From contig NZ_JACRMG010000037.1 in NCBI RefSeq assembly GCF_016219575.1, forward strand, positions 1-64,000: DNA of 64,000 bases, read 5' to 3'. Position numbers and translations under genes: made by a program. Under the pieces are notes generated by a model. That model saw only the letters and a list, made by a program, of their open reading frames with translations, made no database searches and was not told the origin of the DNA. This document shows, piece after piece, positions 31,882 to 41,163 of this stretch. This DNA is from Bradyrhizobium sp. Lineage in GTDB: Bacteria > Pseudomonadota > Alphaproteobacteria > Rhizobiales > Xanthobacteraceae. The stretch's first letter is position 1; each line of letters starts with the position of its first letter.

Positions 31882-34011
31882 ATGAATTCTGCGAGACCTT
31901 TCATGCCCCGCGACAGCGATAAAAACAACGATTCCCGCGGCCGGCGTGACCGTCCTTCCGGCGGCAAGGGCCGTTCGGGCGCCGCACGCGGGCCCGAGAA
32001 GAAGTTCGCCAAGCGCGGGTTCGGCAAGAGCGAGGGCGGCAAGCGCCCTTACGCCGGCAGCCGCGACGACCGTCCGCCGCGCCGCAGGGATGACGAAGCG
32101 GCTCCCCGCCGCGACTACGGCGACCGGCCGCGCGCGCCGCGCTTCGACCGGGACGATCGCCCCCGTGGCGAGAAGCGCGATTTCAAGCCGCGCGGAGACC
32201 GTCCGAAATTCGAGCGTGGCGACCGTCCGAAGTTCGACCGCGACCGGGCGCCGCGTGGCGAGCGCAGTGAAGGCCGCCCCGAAGGGCGCTTCTCGGACCG
32301 CAAGTTCGGTGACCGTCCGCGCACGCCGCGGTTTGACCGTGAAGGCGGCGAGAAGCGGGATTTCAAGCCGCGCGGAGATCGCCCGAAGTTCGAGCGCGGC
32401 GACCGTCCGCGATTCGATCGGGAAAATCGTGCGCCGCGCGGCGAGCGCAGCGAAGGACGTTTCTCCGACCGCAAATTCTCCGACCGGCCGCGCAAGGACT
32501 TCGGCGACCGTCCGCCGCGCGGCGAATCCAAGCCGTGGCAGAAGCGCGAGGGTGGCGACCGCGACGAGCGCAGCACGCGGCCGCGGTTCGACAAACCGCG
32601 CTTTGACCGTTCGCGTGACGAGCGTGGCGGCGACGAGCGCCCGCGTTTTTCGCGCGGGCGCGAGGATCGCGCGCAAGGTGATCGTCCCCGCGGCGATCGG
32701 CCATTCCGCGAGCGGCCGAAGTTCGATCGTGGCGATCGTCCGAAGTTTGACAGGCCGCCGCGGGCGCGCGACGACGACAGGCAAGAACGCGGCGAGCGCA
32801 AGTTCGATCGGCCGCGCCGCGAGCGGCCGGAAGGCCGCACCGACTGGCAGGAGCATCCGCGCAGCGAGCGTGGCTCCTCCGATCGCTTCGGCGACCGGCC
32901 GCGCCGCGAGAACGAGGACGACAGCAAGGTTTTTGCCAAGCGCCCGGCCTTCGGCGGCCGCGGCGCCTATCGCGAGCGCAAGCCGGATTTCGACCGCCGC
33001 GCGCCGCGCGAGGAGCCGAAGCAGAAGAAAACCGGCGAGCGCATCGCCAAGGTGCTGGCGCGCGCGGGACTTGCCTCGCGCCGCGACGCAGAGGAGATGG
33101 TAACGCAAGGTCGCGTCACCGTGAACGGCCGCGTCATCAATTCGCCGGCGCTCGATGTCACCGCCAACGACGTCGTGGCGGTCGACGGCAAGCAATTGCC
33201 GCCGCGCGAGCGCACGCGGCTTTTCATGTATCACAAGCCGCGCGGGCTGATGACCACGCATGCCGACCCCGAAGGGCGGCCGACGGTGTTCGGCAATCTG
33301 CCGGAAGGCCTGCCGCGGCTGATCTCGATCGGCCGGCTCGACTTCAACACCGAGGGCCTGTTGCTGCTCACCAATGATGGCGGGCTCGCGCGGACGCTGG
33401 AACTGCCCGACACCGGCTGGCTGCGCCGCTACCGCGTGCGCGCCCATGGCGAGGTGACGCAGGCGCAGCTCGACGAGCTGAAGAAGGGGATCGAGGTCGA
33501 CGGCGTCAAATACGGCCCGATCGATGCGACGCTTGAGCGCGACCAGGGCGCCAATGTCTGGCTGGTGTTCGCGATCCGCGAAGGCAAGAACCGCGAGGTG
33601 CGCAATGTCATGGCGCATCTCGGGCTCGAGGTGAACCGGCTGATCCGGGTGTCCTACGGGCCGTTCCAGCTCGGCGAGCTCGCCGAGGGCCAGGTCGAGG
33701 AGGTCAAGACGCGGGTGCTGCGCGAGCAGCTCGGCGAACGCGTCGCGAAGCTCGCGGGCGTGGATTTTGCGCGGCCCGAGCAGAGCGAAGCCGGCGACGA
33801 GGCCGAGGCGCCGCGCGGCAAGAAGCCGTTCAAGCCGGCGGGCAAGAGCGCGCTGATCGCCGACCGCAAGGGCCGCCGCGTGCTGGTGCAGCGCACCGGC
33901 AGCGAGGAGGCGCGTGCCCGCAACGAGGAAGAAAACGCCGCCTATGGCCCGCCACGCCGCGTCAAGCGCGGCTATCACGGCAAGCGCGATCTGAAGCCGC
34001 AGGATGAGTAG
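31882..34011 (+). CDS. 23S rRNA pseudouridine synthase (RluB-like) with a long Arg/Asp-rich N-terminus
   Basis: 709 residues. Residues 1 to about 385 are low-complexity, built of degenerate units such as RGDRPKFERGDRPKFDRD, extremely rich in Arg, Asp, Gly, Phe and Pro. An S4 domain follows (ERIAKVLARAGLASRRDAEEM, about 388-440). The RsuA/RluB catalytic domain has ISIGRLDFNTEGLLLLTNDG with the catalytic Asp at 487, and RVSYGPFQLGEL near 600. The basic tail (about 640-709) ends KRDLKPQDE. The core modifies a uridine of 23S rRNA. The N-terminal region may bind RNA or phase-separate; this is inference. ATG at 31903 is an alternative start. Confidence 0.9.
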   Translation: MNSARPFMPRDSDKNNDSRGRRDRPSGGKGRSGAARGPEKKFAKRGFGKSEGGKRPYAGSRDDRPPRRRDDEAAPRRDYGDRPRAPRFDRDDRPRGEKRDFKPRGDRPKFERGDRPKFDRDRAPRGERSEGRPEGRFSDRKFGDRPRTPRFDREGGEKRDFKPRGDRPKFERGDRPRFDRENRAPRGERSEGRFSDRKFSDRPRKDFGDRPPRGESKPWQKREGGDRDERSTRPRFDKPRFDRSRDERGGDERPRFSRGREDRAQGDRPRGDRPFRERPKFDRGDRPKFDRPPRARDDDRQERGERKFDRPRRERPEGRTDWQEHPRSERGSSDRFGDRPRRENEDDSKVFAKRPAFGGRGAYRERKPDFDRRAPREEPKQKKTGERIAKVLARAGLASRRDAEEMVTQGRVTVNGRVINSPALDVTANDVVAVDGKQLPPRERTRLFMYHKPRGLMTTHADPEGRPTVFGNLPEGLPRLISIGRLDFNTEGLLLLTNDGGLARTLELPDTGWLRRYRVRAHGEVTQAQLDELKKGIEVDGVKYGPIDATLERDQGANVWLVFAIREGKNREVRNVMAHLGLEVNRLIRVSYGPFQLGELAEGQVEEVKTRVLREQLGERVAKLAGVDFARPEQSEAGDEAEAPRGKKPFKPAGKSALIADRKGRRVLVQRTGSEEARARNEEENAAYGPPRRVKRGYHGKRDLKPQDE

Positions 34012-34048
34012 ACGATGCGGGTCGCATGGCGTGCAATGTCGAAAGAGT

Positions 34049-34139
34049 CGTCATGGCCGGGCTTGACCCGGCCATCCACGTCTCACTTGCCTGAAGCGCC
34101 AAAGAACGTGGATGCCCGGGTCAAGCCCGGGCATGACGG
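34049..34139. repeat. Palindromic repeat (CCGGGCTTGACCCGG type)
   Basis: CGTCATGGCCGGGCTTGACC...CCACGT pairs with ACGTGGATGCCCGGG...AAGCCCGGGCATGACGGG. Related copies lie at 46657-46776 and 57604-57691. It sits between rluB and rsmD on the same strand. Confidence 0.85.
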
Positions 34140-34148
34140 GAATTCTTG

Positions 34149-34703
34149 ATGCGGGTGGTCGGCGGACGATTGAGGGGCCGCAATCTGGCTTCGCCTTCCT
34201 CGCGCGAGATCCGCCCCACCGCGGACCGCTTGCGCGAGTCCGTGTTCAACATCCTGATGCACGCCTACGATAATCCGATCGAGGGCGCACGCGTGCTCGA
34301 CCTGTTTGCCGGTACCGGCGCGCTCGGGATCGAGGCGATCTCGCGCGGCGCCAAGTTCGCGCTGTTCGTCGACAATGGCGCGGAGGCACGTGCGTTGTTG
34401 CGCAACAATGTCGAGGCGCTCGGCCTCGGCGGCGTGAGCAAGGTCTATCGCCGCGACGCCACCAACCCGGGGCCCGCGCATCCCCTCGAGCCGTTCTCAC
34501 TGGTGTTCCTCGATCCGCCCTATGGCAAGGGACTGGCGGAGCAGGCGCTGGCCGCCCTGCGCGACGGCGGCTGGCTGACGCCAGGCGCGCTGCTGGTCGT
34601 GGAAGAGGCGAAGGCCGCGGCGTTTGCGGCGCCCGAGGGTTTCGAGGAACTGGAGCGGCGGGCGTATGACGATACGGAGTTCGTGTTCTTGCGGGCGGGA
34701 TAA
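34149..34703 (+). CDS. rsmD: 16S rRNA (guanine966-N2)-methyltransferase
   Basis: 184 residues from the ATG at 34149. MRVVGGRLRGRNL and REIRPTADRLRESVFNIL are the RsmD start; VLDLFAGTGALGIEAISRG (about 48-66) binds S-adenosylmethionine and LVFLDPPYGKG (about 118-128) is the NPPY-type catalytic motif. It methylates guanine 966 of 16S rRNA. It follows rluB after a palindromic repeat, so the two rRNA-modifying genes may be expressed together. Confidence 0.95.
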   Translation: MRVVGGRLRGRNLASPSSREIRPTADRLRESVFNILMHAYDNPIEGARVLDLFAGTGALGIEAISRGAKFALFVDNGAEARALLRNNVEALGLGGVSKVYRRDATNPGPAHPLEPFSLVFLDPPYGKGLAEQALAALRDGGWLTPGALLVVEEAKAAAFAAPEGFEELERRAYDDTEFVFLRAG

Positions 34704-34720
34704 TGCAACTAAGTATTCGC

Positions 34721-34823
34721 TCGTCATCACCCGCGAATGCGGGTGATCCAGTACGCCGAGACGTTCAGGACAATCACGATCGCCGCGGCGTACTGGGTCG
34801 CCCGGTCAAGCCGGGCGATGACA
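34721..34823. repeat. Palindromic repeat (CCGCGAATGCGGG type)
   Basis: TCGTCATCACCCGCGAATGC...CCAGTACGCCG pairs with CGGCGTACTGGGTC...AGCCGGGCGATGACAG. It is found at the convergent junction of rsmD and mutL, the only copy of this family in the window. Confidence 0.75.
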
Positions 34824-34838
34824 GCATGGTGTGCGGCG

Positions 34839-36650
34839 CTACCTTCGCCCGAACAGCTTCTCGATATCGGCGAGCTTCAATTCCACATAGGTCGGCCGGC
34901 CGTGGTTGCACTGGCCGGAGTTCGGCGTGTCTTCCATTTCGCGCAACAGCGCGTTCATTTCTTCCGGCTTGAGGCGGCGGCCGGCGCGCACCGAGCCGTG
35001 GCAGGCCATGGTGGCGGCCACATGCATCAGCCGGCGCTCCAGCGGCAGCGCCTCGTCCCACTCGGCCATGTGCTCGGCGAGGTCGCGCAAGAGACCCGCG
35101 GCATTGGTCTTGCCGAGCAGCGAGGGCGTCTCGCGCACGGCGATCGCGCCGGGGCCGAAGGATTCGACGGTGAGCCCGAACGAGGCCAACTCCGCGGCGC
35201 GGTCGAGCAGTTTCTCGACGGTTGATTCATCAAGCTCGACGATTTCGGGGATCAGCAGGATCTGCCGCTGCACGCCGTTCTTCGCCAGCGAGGCCTTCAG
35301 CCTCTCATAGACGATACGTTCATGGGCGGCATGCTGGTCCACCACGATCAGCCCGTCGCGGGTTTGCGACACGATATAGGTCTCGTGGATCTGCGTGCGG
35401 GCGGCGCCGAGCGGGCGGTCGAGGAGATCGGCGGATGGAGATTCCTGGAAACGCACATCGGCGGTCGGCGAACCGACGTCGAAGGCAGTCTGGTCGTGCT
35501 CCGCGAATGCAGGCGCAGCCGAGCCTTCAAAATTCGGCAGCGGTGCGACGGGATAGGACGGCGACCGACGCCAGTCCCAATTGCCGGGGCGCGGTGCGAA
35601 AGAGGGGCGGAAGGCGGAGATCGCCGCGCCATCGGTGTTGGCCGCGGTGCGCCTGCCTTCGCGCGCAAGGCCTTCCTTCAGCGCGTGCACGATCAGTGCA
35701 CGGACGAGGCCGGCATTGCGGAAACGCACTTCGGTCTTGGCCGGATGCACATTGGCGTCGACCTCCTGCGCATCGAGCGTGACGAACAGCGCCACCACGG
35801 GATGGCGGTCGCGCGGCAGATAGTCGGAATACGCCGCGCGCACCGCGCCGAGGATCAGCTTGTCGCGCACCGGGCGGCCGTTGACGAAGAGATATTGCCC
35901 GAGCGCGTTGGCGCGGGTCAGCGAAGGCGCGGCGGCAAAGCCCTCGACCGTGACGCCGTCGCGCTCGGCGCGTACTTCGATGGCGCTGCTGCGGAAGTCG
36001 CTGCCGAGGATATCGCCCAGTCGCGTCAGCCTGCCGGGCGCGCCGGGCAGCGCCGCGGCCCAGGTCACGGGGCTGCGCTCTTCGCCGGCCAGCGTGAAGG
36101 CAATGTCGGGCCGCGCCATTGCCAGCCTTCGTACCACCTCGCGGATGGCTTCCGCCTCGGTGCGGTCGGTCTTCAAGAATTTCAGCCGCGCCGGCGTCGC
36201 ATAAAAGAGATCGCTGACCTCGACGCGGGTGCCATGGCCGAGCGCGGCCGGCATGATCTCCGACTTGGCGCCGCCCTCGACCGTGAGCGACCACGCATGC
36301 GGCTCGCTGCAGTGGCGCGTGGTGATGCCGAGCCTGGCGACGGCGCCGATCGAGGGCAGTGCCTCGCCGCGGAAGCCGAGCGTGCGGATGCGCAGCAGGT
36401 CCTCGTCGTCGAGCTTGGAGGTGGCGTGGCGCTCCACGGCGAGAGCGAGGTCGCCCTGGGTCATGCCGCTGCCGTCGTCGGTGATGCCGATGCGTCGCCT
36501 GCCGCCGCCGTCGGTGAAGATGTCGATCCGGCTGGCGCCGGCGTCGATCGCATTCTCCACCAGTTCCTTCACCACGCTCGCAGGCCGCTCCACCACCTCG
36601 CCGGCGGCGATGCGGTTGACGACCTGTTCGGGGAGCTGGCGGACGGGCAT
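34839..36650 (-). CDS. mutL: DNA mismatch repair protein MutL
   Basis: 603 residues from the ATG at 36650 (MPVRQLPEQVVNRIAAGEVVERPASV). The GHKL ATPase motifs are present: VKELVENAIDAGA, ITDDGSGM and TLGFRGEALPSI. The linker is Pro-rich (about 330-420). The C-terminal domain has the endonuclease metal motif DQHAAHERIVYE and CNHGRP near the end, so this MutL probably nicks DNA itself, as in bacteria lacking MutH. It converges with rsmD. Confidence 0.96.
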   Translation of the reverse strand: MPVRQLPEQVVNRIAAGEVVERPASVVKELVENAIDAGASRIDIFTDGGGRRRIGITDDGSGMTQGDLALAVERHATSKLDDEDLLRIRTLGFRGEALPSIGAVARLGITTRHCSEPHAWSLTVEGGAKSEIMPAALGHGTRVEVSDLFYATPARLKFLKTDRTEAEAIREVVRRLAMARPDIAFTLAGEERSPVTWAAALPGAPGRLTRLGDILGSDFRSSAIEVRAERDGVTVEGFAAAPSLTRANALGQYLFVNGRPVRDKLILGAVRAAYSDYLPRDRHPVVALFVTLDAQEVDANVHPAKTEVRFRNAGLVRALIVHALKEGLAREGRRTAANTDGAAISAFRPSFAPRPGNWDWRRSPSYPVAPLPNFEGSAAPAFAEHDQTAFDVGSPTADVRFQESPSADLLDRPLGAARTQIHETYIVSQTRDGLIVVDQHAAHERIVYERLKASLAKNGVQRQILLIPEIVELDESTVEKLLDRAAELASFGLTVESFGPGAIAVRETPSLLGKTNAAGLLRDLAEHMAEWDEALPLERRLMHVAATMACHGSVRAGRRLKPEEMNALLREMEDTPNSGQCNHGRPTYVELKLADIEKLFGRR

Positions 36651-36790
36651 GGCACGCAATGTAGTCGCTCGAGCCGAAAAGCGCGAACCCCGGGCTGAAA
36701 AAAGCTGTGCGCGCACGAACCCTTCTGCCGGCTGCGCGGCTCTATCGGAATGGGAACGAAAGGTTCTCGCCAACGTCGGAAGGGGATTTC

Positions 36791-36994
36791 ATGTTCTATC
36801 GCAAGAACCTGCCGGGATGGGAACGCGCCATCCGCGTCATTGCCGGCCTCGCACTGATCGCCTGGGGATGGCTCGGGTCTCCGGCCATGCCGCCCGGCTT
36901 TGCCATTGCGGCCGGCGTTGCGGTCATACTCACCGGCTTCTTCGGTTTCTGCCCGATGTGCGCCATGGTCGGCCGCAAGCTGCCGCCGGCTTGA
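36791..36994 (+). CDS. DUF2892 small inner-membrane protein
   Basis: 67 residues. FYRKNLPGWERAIRVIAGLALIAWGW and the second hydrophobic segment (PGFAIAAGVAVILTGFFGFCPMC) form the two-helix DUF2892 hairpin, also found in the rhodanese YgaP. The Cys pair FCPMCAMVG follows the second helix. The family is small, membrane-embedded and of unknown role. It is flanked by mutL (divergent) and arfB (convergent, four bases from its stop). Confidence 0.85.
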   Translation: MFYRKNLPGWERAIRVIAGLALIAWGWLGSPAMPPGFAIAAGVAVILTGFFGFCPMCAMVGRKLPPA

Positions 36995-36998
36995 TGCC

Positions 36999-37418
36999 TC
37001 AGTCGTCGAAGCCGCGCGAGCCGCGGCCGGCCTTGACGTCGCCGCGGCGCTTCTTGCCTTCGAGGCGGCGCTGTTTCGAGCCGAACGTCGGTTTGGTCGG
37101 CCGGCGCGGCGTCGGGCGAATCAACGATTCCCGCAGCAGCTCCACGAGGCGATCGATGACATCGGCGCGGTTGCGCTCCTGGGTGCGATAGCGATCGCCA
37201 TGGATCACGATCACGCCCTCCTTGGTCATGCGCCGGCCGGCGAGACGCGTCAGCCGCGCACGGGCGTCGTCCGCCAGCGTGACCTTGTTGGTGTCGAAGC
37301 GCAGCTGGGCGGCGGTCGCGAGCTTGTTGACATTCTGTCCGCCCGGGCCGGAGGCGCGGACGAATGCGATGTCGATGTCGTCTTCGTCGATCGAAAGCGC
37401 GTGCGAAACCCGCAGCAT
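36999..37418 (-). CDS. arfB: Alternative ribosome-rescue factor (peptidyl-tRNA hydrolase) ArfB
   Basis: 139 residues. The class-I release-factor domain carries the GGQ motif (ASGPGGQNVNK, near 22-32), and the C-terminal tail is strongly basic (RRPTKPTFGSKQRRLEGKKRRGD), the part that enters the empty mRNA channel. ArfB frees ribosomes stalled on mRNAs without stop codons. Full length for the family. Overlaps none of its neighbours. Confidence 0.94.
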   Translation of the reverse strand: MLRVSHALSIDEDDIDIAFVRASGPGGQNVNKLATAAQLRFDTNKVTLADDARARLTRLAGRRMTKEGVIVIHGDRYRTQERNRADVIDRLVELLRESLIRPTPRRPTKPTFGSKQRRLEGKKRRGDVKAGRGSRGFDD

Positions 37419-37538
37419 GGCGTCACCGGGGAGAGAAGGTGACGGACATGTAGCACATCCGCCGCCGGGCGCGCGAAATGCGCGCCCTTCCAGCGGCGGT
37501 TTGTGGAAAAGCCCGGTTCGCCTTCTCAGTTCGCCTTA

Positions 37539-38906
37539 TCAGTTTGCCTTGGGCGGGGCCGCGGCGGGCTGTGCCGCCGCCTGCGGCGCGCGGCCGACGA
37601 TCACGGTGAGCAGGCCCTGGCCCCACAACCGCCTGGAAGCGCGCTTGGCGTCCTCCAGCGTCACGGCGTCGACCAGCGCGTTGCGCTTCTCGATGTAGTC
37701 GATCGGCAGCTTGTCGAGTTGGTACTGCAGCAGGCCCTGCGCCAGCTTGGAGGAGGTGTCGAGCGCCAGCATCTGCGAGCCCTTCAGATAGGACTTGGCG
37801 TCGTCCAGCTCCTTCTGGGTCGGGCCTTCCTCGGCGATGCGGCGGATCTCCTGCTCGACGGCGTCGACGGTCTCGCCGGCGCGGTCGGCGCGGGTGCCGG
37901 TATTGCCGATGAACAGCGCCGAGTGCTGCATCCACATCAGAGATTCATAGACGGAGTAGGCGAGGCCGCGCTTCTCGCGCACCTCGCGATAGAGCCGCGA
38001 CGACAGTCCGCCGCCGCCGAGAATGTGGTTCACGACATAGCCGGCCATGAAATCCGGATCGTGGCGCAGGATGCCCGGCCCGCCGAAGGTGACGGTCGTC
38101 TGCGGCACGTCGAGCGGAATGAAGGCGCGCTGCGGCGGCCTCGCGGCAACGACGTCGGCGACCGGCGCAAGATTGCCCTTGGCCGGCAGTCCGCCAAAGG
38201 TCTTGTCAAGCAGCTTGCCCAGCGCGTCGGCATCGACGTCGCCGACCACGGAGATGCGCAGGGTGTCCCTGGCGACGACGCGCGCGACGTAGTCGCGCAG
38301 GTCGGCGACCGTAATGGTCGGCACGCTCTCCAGCGTTCCGTTGGCGGGACGGCCGTACGGGTGATCGCCATAGGCGACTTCGAGGAATTTCCGCCCTGCC
38401 AGCGAGCTCGGGTTGGTGGATTCGCGGCGCAAGCTGGACAGCACCTGGTTGCGGATGCGCTCGATGTCGGTGCTCTCGAAGCGCGGCGCCGACAGCGCCA
38501 TGCGCAGCAGATCGAAGGCTTCGTCCTTGTTCTCCTTCAGCATGCGCAAGCTGCCGCGGAACGTGTCGCGCGAGGAGGAGAAGCTGAGCTCGATGGCGCG
38601 GCGGTCGAGCCGCTCGTGGAAGGTCTTGGAATCGAGATCGCCGGATCCCTCGTCGAGGAGGCTCGCGACCATGTTGCCGACGCCAGGCTTGGCCGCGGGG
38701 TCCTGCGCCGCGCCGCCGCCGAAGGCATACTCCATCGCGATCAGGGGTACGGTCGCATCCTGTACGAACCAGGCCTCGATGCCGCCCGGCGAGACCAGCC
38801 GCTGGATTTTCGCGGCGGCCTGCGAAGGCGAGGAGGCGAACGAAGTCAAGGCAAGCGCGGCGGCGCCGCCAATCAGCGCGGTGCGACGGGTGATCAACAG
38901 GCTCAC
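37539..38906 (-). CDS. M16-family peptidase homologue without the zinc motif
   Basis: 455 residues from a GTG start at 38906, with GAGGAGA eight bases upstream; the start overlaps the previous stop by four bases. The N-terminus has a Tat-like ITRRTALIGG followed by a hydrophobic stretch and an AxA site. The M16 fold is complete (KPGVGNMVASLLDEGSGD and the C-terminal repeats) but the HxxEH zinc site is replaced at the equivalent place. It probably pairs with the catalytic M16 protein encoded just upstream, as in mitochondrial-type processing pairs. The C-terminus is Ala/Pro-rich. Confidence 0.85.
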   Translation of the reverse strand: MSLLITRRTALIGGAAALALTSFASSPSQAAAKIQRLVSPGGIEAWFVQDATVPLIAMEYAFGGGAAQDPAAKPGVGNMVASLLDEGSGDLDSKTFHERLDRRAIELSFSSSRDTFRGSLRMLKENKDEAFDLLRMALSAPRFESTDIERIRNQVLSSLRRESTNPSSLAGRKFLEVAYGDHPYGRPANGTLESVPTITVADLRDYVARVVARDTLRISVVGDVDADALGKLLDKTFGGLPAKGNLAPVADVVAARPPQRAFIPLDVPQTTVTFGGPGILRHDPDFMAGYVVNHILGGGGLSSRLYREVREKRGLAYSVYESLMWMQHSALFIGNTGTRADRAGETVDAVEQEIRRIAEEGPTQKELDDAKSYLKGSQMLALDTSSKLAQGLLQYQLDKLPIDYIEKRNALVDAVTLEDAKRASRRLWGQGLLTVIVGRAPQAAAQPAAAPPKAN

Positions 38907-40285
38907 GAACGTTTCTCCTCGCGCTTGGGCGCCTGATCCTTGATCAGATAGCCGGTCACCGAGCGCTTCTTGTCCAGCCATTTCTGTGCGGCGTCACGCA
39001 CCTGCTCGGCGGTGACGGCGCGGATCCGCTCCGGCCAGCTCCTGATATCCTCGATGCTCAGCCCCGAGGTCAGTGCGCCGCCGTACCATCGCGCCATGGT
39101 CGCCTGGTTGTCTTGGGCGTAGACGGCTTCCGCGATCAACTGGGTCTTGACCCGCTCGAGGTCTTCTGCGCGTGGCGGATTTTGCGAGAGATCGGCGATG
39201 ACGGCGTCGATCGCCTGCTCGATCTGCAGGAACTCCACGCCGGGTCTCGGCGACACCGATATCTGGAACTGGGTCGCATCGAGGGCCGTGCCCTGGTATC
39301 CGGCGCCGGCGCTGATCGCGAGCGGCTTGTCGATGACGAGCGCGCGGTAGAGATAGGAATTGGCGCCGCTGCCCATCAATTGCGAGAGCACGTCGAGTGC
39401 GGCGCTCTCGCCGGCAGCCGCCGTGGTCGAGGACGGCACGAGATAGTAGCGGCGGATGTTGGTCTGCTCGACCCGCGGGTCGGACAGCGTCACGGTGCGC
39501 GGGGCGGCCGGAACCGGCTCCTGCGGGCGGACGCGCCGTTCGGGTATCGAAGATTGCGCCGGAATCGGTCCATAGAACTTCTCGACCAGCGGACGAACCT
39601 CGTTGGCCTCGACGTCGCCGGCGATGATCAGGATCGCATTGTTCGGTGCGTAGAAGCGCTTGTAGAAGGCGAGCGCGTCCTCGCGATCGAGCTTCTCGAT
39701 CTCCTGGCGCCAGCCGATCACCGGACGGCCATAGGGGTGGTTGAGGTAGAGCGCGGCCATGATCTGCTCGCTCAGCCGCGCATCGGGATTGTTGGCGACG
39801 CGCATGTTGAACTCTTCCAGCACCACGTCGCGCTCGGGCAGCACATTCTCGTCCTTGAGAATGAGACCCGTCATGCGGTCGGCCTCGAACTCGATCATGA
39901 GTGCGAGCTGGTCGCGCGGAACGCGCTGGTAATAGCCGGTGTAGTCGGTCGAGGTGAAAGCGTTCTCGTTGCCGCCGACCTGAAGCACGGTCTTTGAGAA
40001 TTCGCCGGCCGGGTGCTTCGCCGTGCCCTTGAACATCAAATGCTCGAGGAAATGCGCGAGCCCCGATTTGCCCGGCGTCTCGTCGGCAGAGCCGACCTTG
40101 TACCAGATCATCTGCGTGACCACCGGGGTGCGGTGGTCGGGGATCACCACGACCTGCAGGCCGTTTTGCAGCGTGAAGCTCGCGGGCGGTTGCGGCTTGC
40201 CGTTGGTCTGGGCGAGGGCGCTGCCTGCGAAAACAGGCAAGAGGGCAGCGAGAAGGGAAACTGCAAATCGTTTTGAAGGCATCAT
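38903..40285 (-). CDS. M16-family zinc peptidase, catalytic partner
   Basis: 460 residues from the ATG at 40285 (or 40282). Signal peptide about 1-25 ending ALA-Q. The inverted zinc motif HFLEH is at 78-82 with a downstream Glu segment near 160, so it should be active. It resembles PqqL/processing-peptidase type proteins that cut short peptides in the periplasm. The next gene, an inactive homologue, overlaps its stop. The pair is co-translated. Confidence 0.88.
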   Translation of the reverse strand: MMPSKRFAVSLLAALLPVFAGSALAQTNGKPQPPASFTLQNGLQVVVIPDHRTPVVTQMIWYKVGSADETPGKSGLAHFLEHLMFKGTAKHPAGEFSKTVLQVGGNENAFTSTDYTGYYQRVPRDQLALMIEFEADRMTGLILKDENVLPERDVVLEEFNMRVANNPDARLSEQIMAALYLNHPYGRPVIGWRQEIEKLDREDALAFYKRFYAPNNAILIIAGDVEANEVRPLVEKFYGPIPAQSSIPERRVRPQEPVPAAPRTVTLSDPRVEQTNIRRYYLVPSSTTAAAGESAALDVLSQLMGSGANSYLYRALVIDKPLAISAGAGYQGTALDATQFQISVSPRPGVEFLQIEQAIDAVIADLSQNPPRAEDLERVKTQLIAEAVYAQDNQATMARWYGGALTSGLSIEDIRSWPERIRAVTAEQVRDAAQKWLDKKRSVTGYLIKDQAPKREEKRS

Positions 40286-40383
40286 GACCTGTCGGTACAG
40301 TCCGGACAAAATCGTCCGGAATTAGCTGCGGTATACACCGCGCGGGCGCCGGCCAGCGTCACGAAGGCGAGAGACAAGCTTAA

Positions 40384-41085
40384 CTATTCGCCATATTTGC
40401 CGGCGGCCGGATTGTATTCCTTGTTCATCGATTCCTTCGGCCCGGTACCGTAGGCGAAGTTCGGCGACGGCGTCTGATAACCCGTCGGCGGTTGCGTCAG
40501 CGAGTCGCGCGTCGGCTCGCCCTTGAACGGCGCGGTCTCCGACTTGTTGCCGCCGAACAGGCCGCTGAAGCCGCCGTTGTAGCCGAGTTGCGATGGCGAG
40601 AGCAGATTGGAATTGCCGCCTGGCTGATCGGCCGTGCTGTCGCCCGACGACCTGCCGGTGCCCTTCTGCGCGAGTTCGCTCGGCGCCAGCAGGCGGGATG
40701 CCTCGCGGGGATCCTTGTTGGCCTTCTTGCGTGCCTCGACCGCCGCCTTGCGGCGCTGCTCGTCGGGATCCTTCGGCCAGTTCGGCACCTTGGAATCCGC
40801 AGCCGCCTGCCCGGGCGGGGGCAGATTGAGCTTGGGCGGTACCACTAACGGCGAGCGCTCGCGATACTCGATGCCGCGGTTCTCCATATTGGTGCCGCCC
40901 ATGCCGCGCATGATGCCTTCGATGATCTTTTCCTCGAAGGTCTTGTCGTCTTCGTCCTCGTCATCGGCCGCACGTACGGGGCCGGCGGCCATGACGAGGC
41001 CGATGCCGAGGGCGGCAGCCGTGAGCCAGACCGCCCGCATGAGGGGAGCCCTTACCATCCATCCGCTCGCTTCGGTCTTGCGCAT
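40384..41085 (-). CDS. Secreted acidic/proline-rich protein of unknown function
   Basis: 233 residues from the ATG at 41085 with AGGAA eight bases upstream; ATG at 41040 is an alternative. A long basic n-region leads into a hydrophobic signal segment (about 16-35, ending VRA-A). An acidic block follows (DDEDEDDKTFEEKI), then IRYRERSPLVVP-like and Pro/Gln-rich, low-complexity stretches with LLAPSELAQKG and LLSPSQLGYNG half-repeats. Probably periplasmic or exported, and largely disordered. No family is recognised; similar proteins seem limited to this order. Confidence 0.65.
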   Translation of the reverse strand: MRKTEASGWMVRAPLMRAVWLTAAALGIGLVMAAGPVRAADDEDEDDKTFEEKIIEGIMRGMGGTNMENRGIEYRERSPLVVPPKLNLPPPGQAAADSKVPNWPKDPDEQRRKAAVEARKKANKDPREASRLLAPSELAQKGTGRSSGDSTADQPGGNSNLLSPSQLGYNGGFSGLFGGNKSETAPFKGEPTRDSLTQPPTGYQTPSPNFAYGTGPKESMNKEYNPAAGKYGE

Positions 41086-41163
41086 CGCGCTGTTCCTGCT
41101 CACAAATTTCGACGCTATCCGCCCCTCGGGCGGGCGCATTACGAGGGTTCGTATCTGCCGGGA

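Noticed and set aside
31315..33978. An 887-codon leftward frame ending in TadA
   Set aside because: Only the last 148 codons (from 31761) are TadA; the rest is antisense to the repeats of the pseudouridine synthase.
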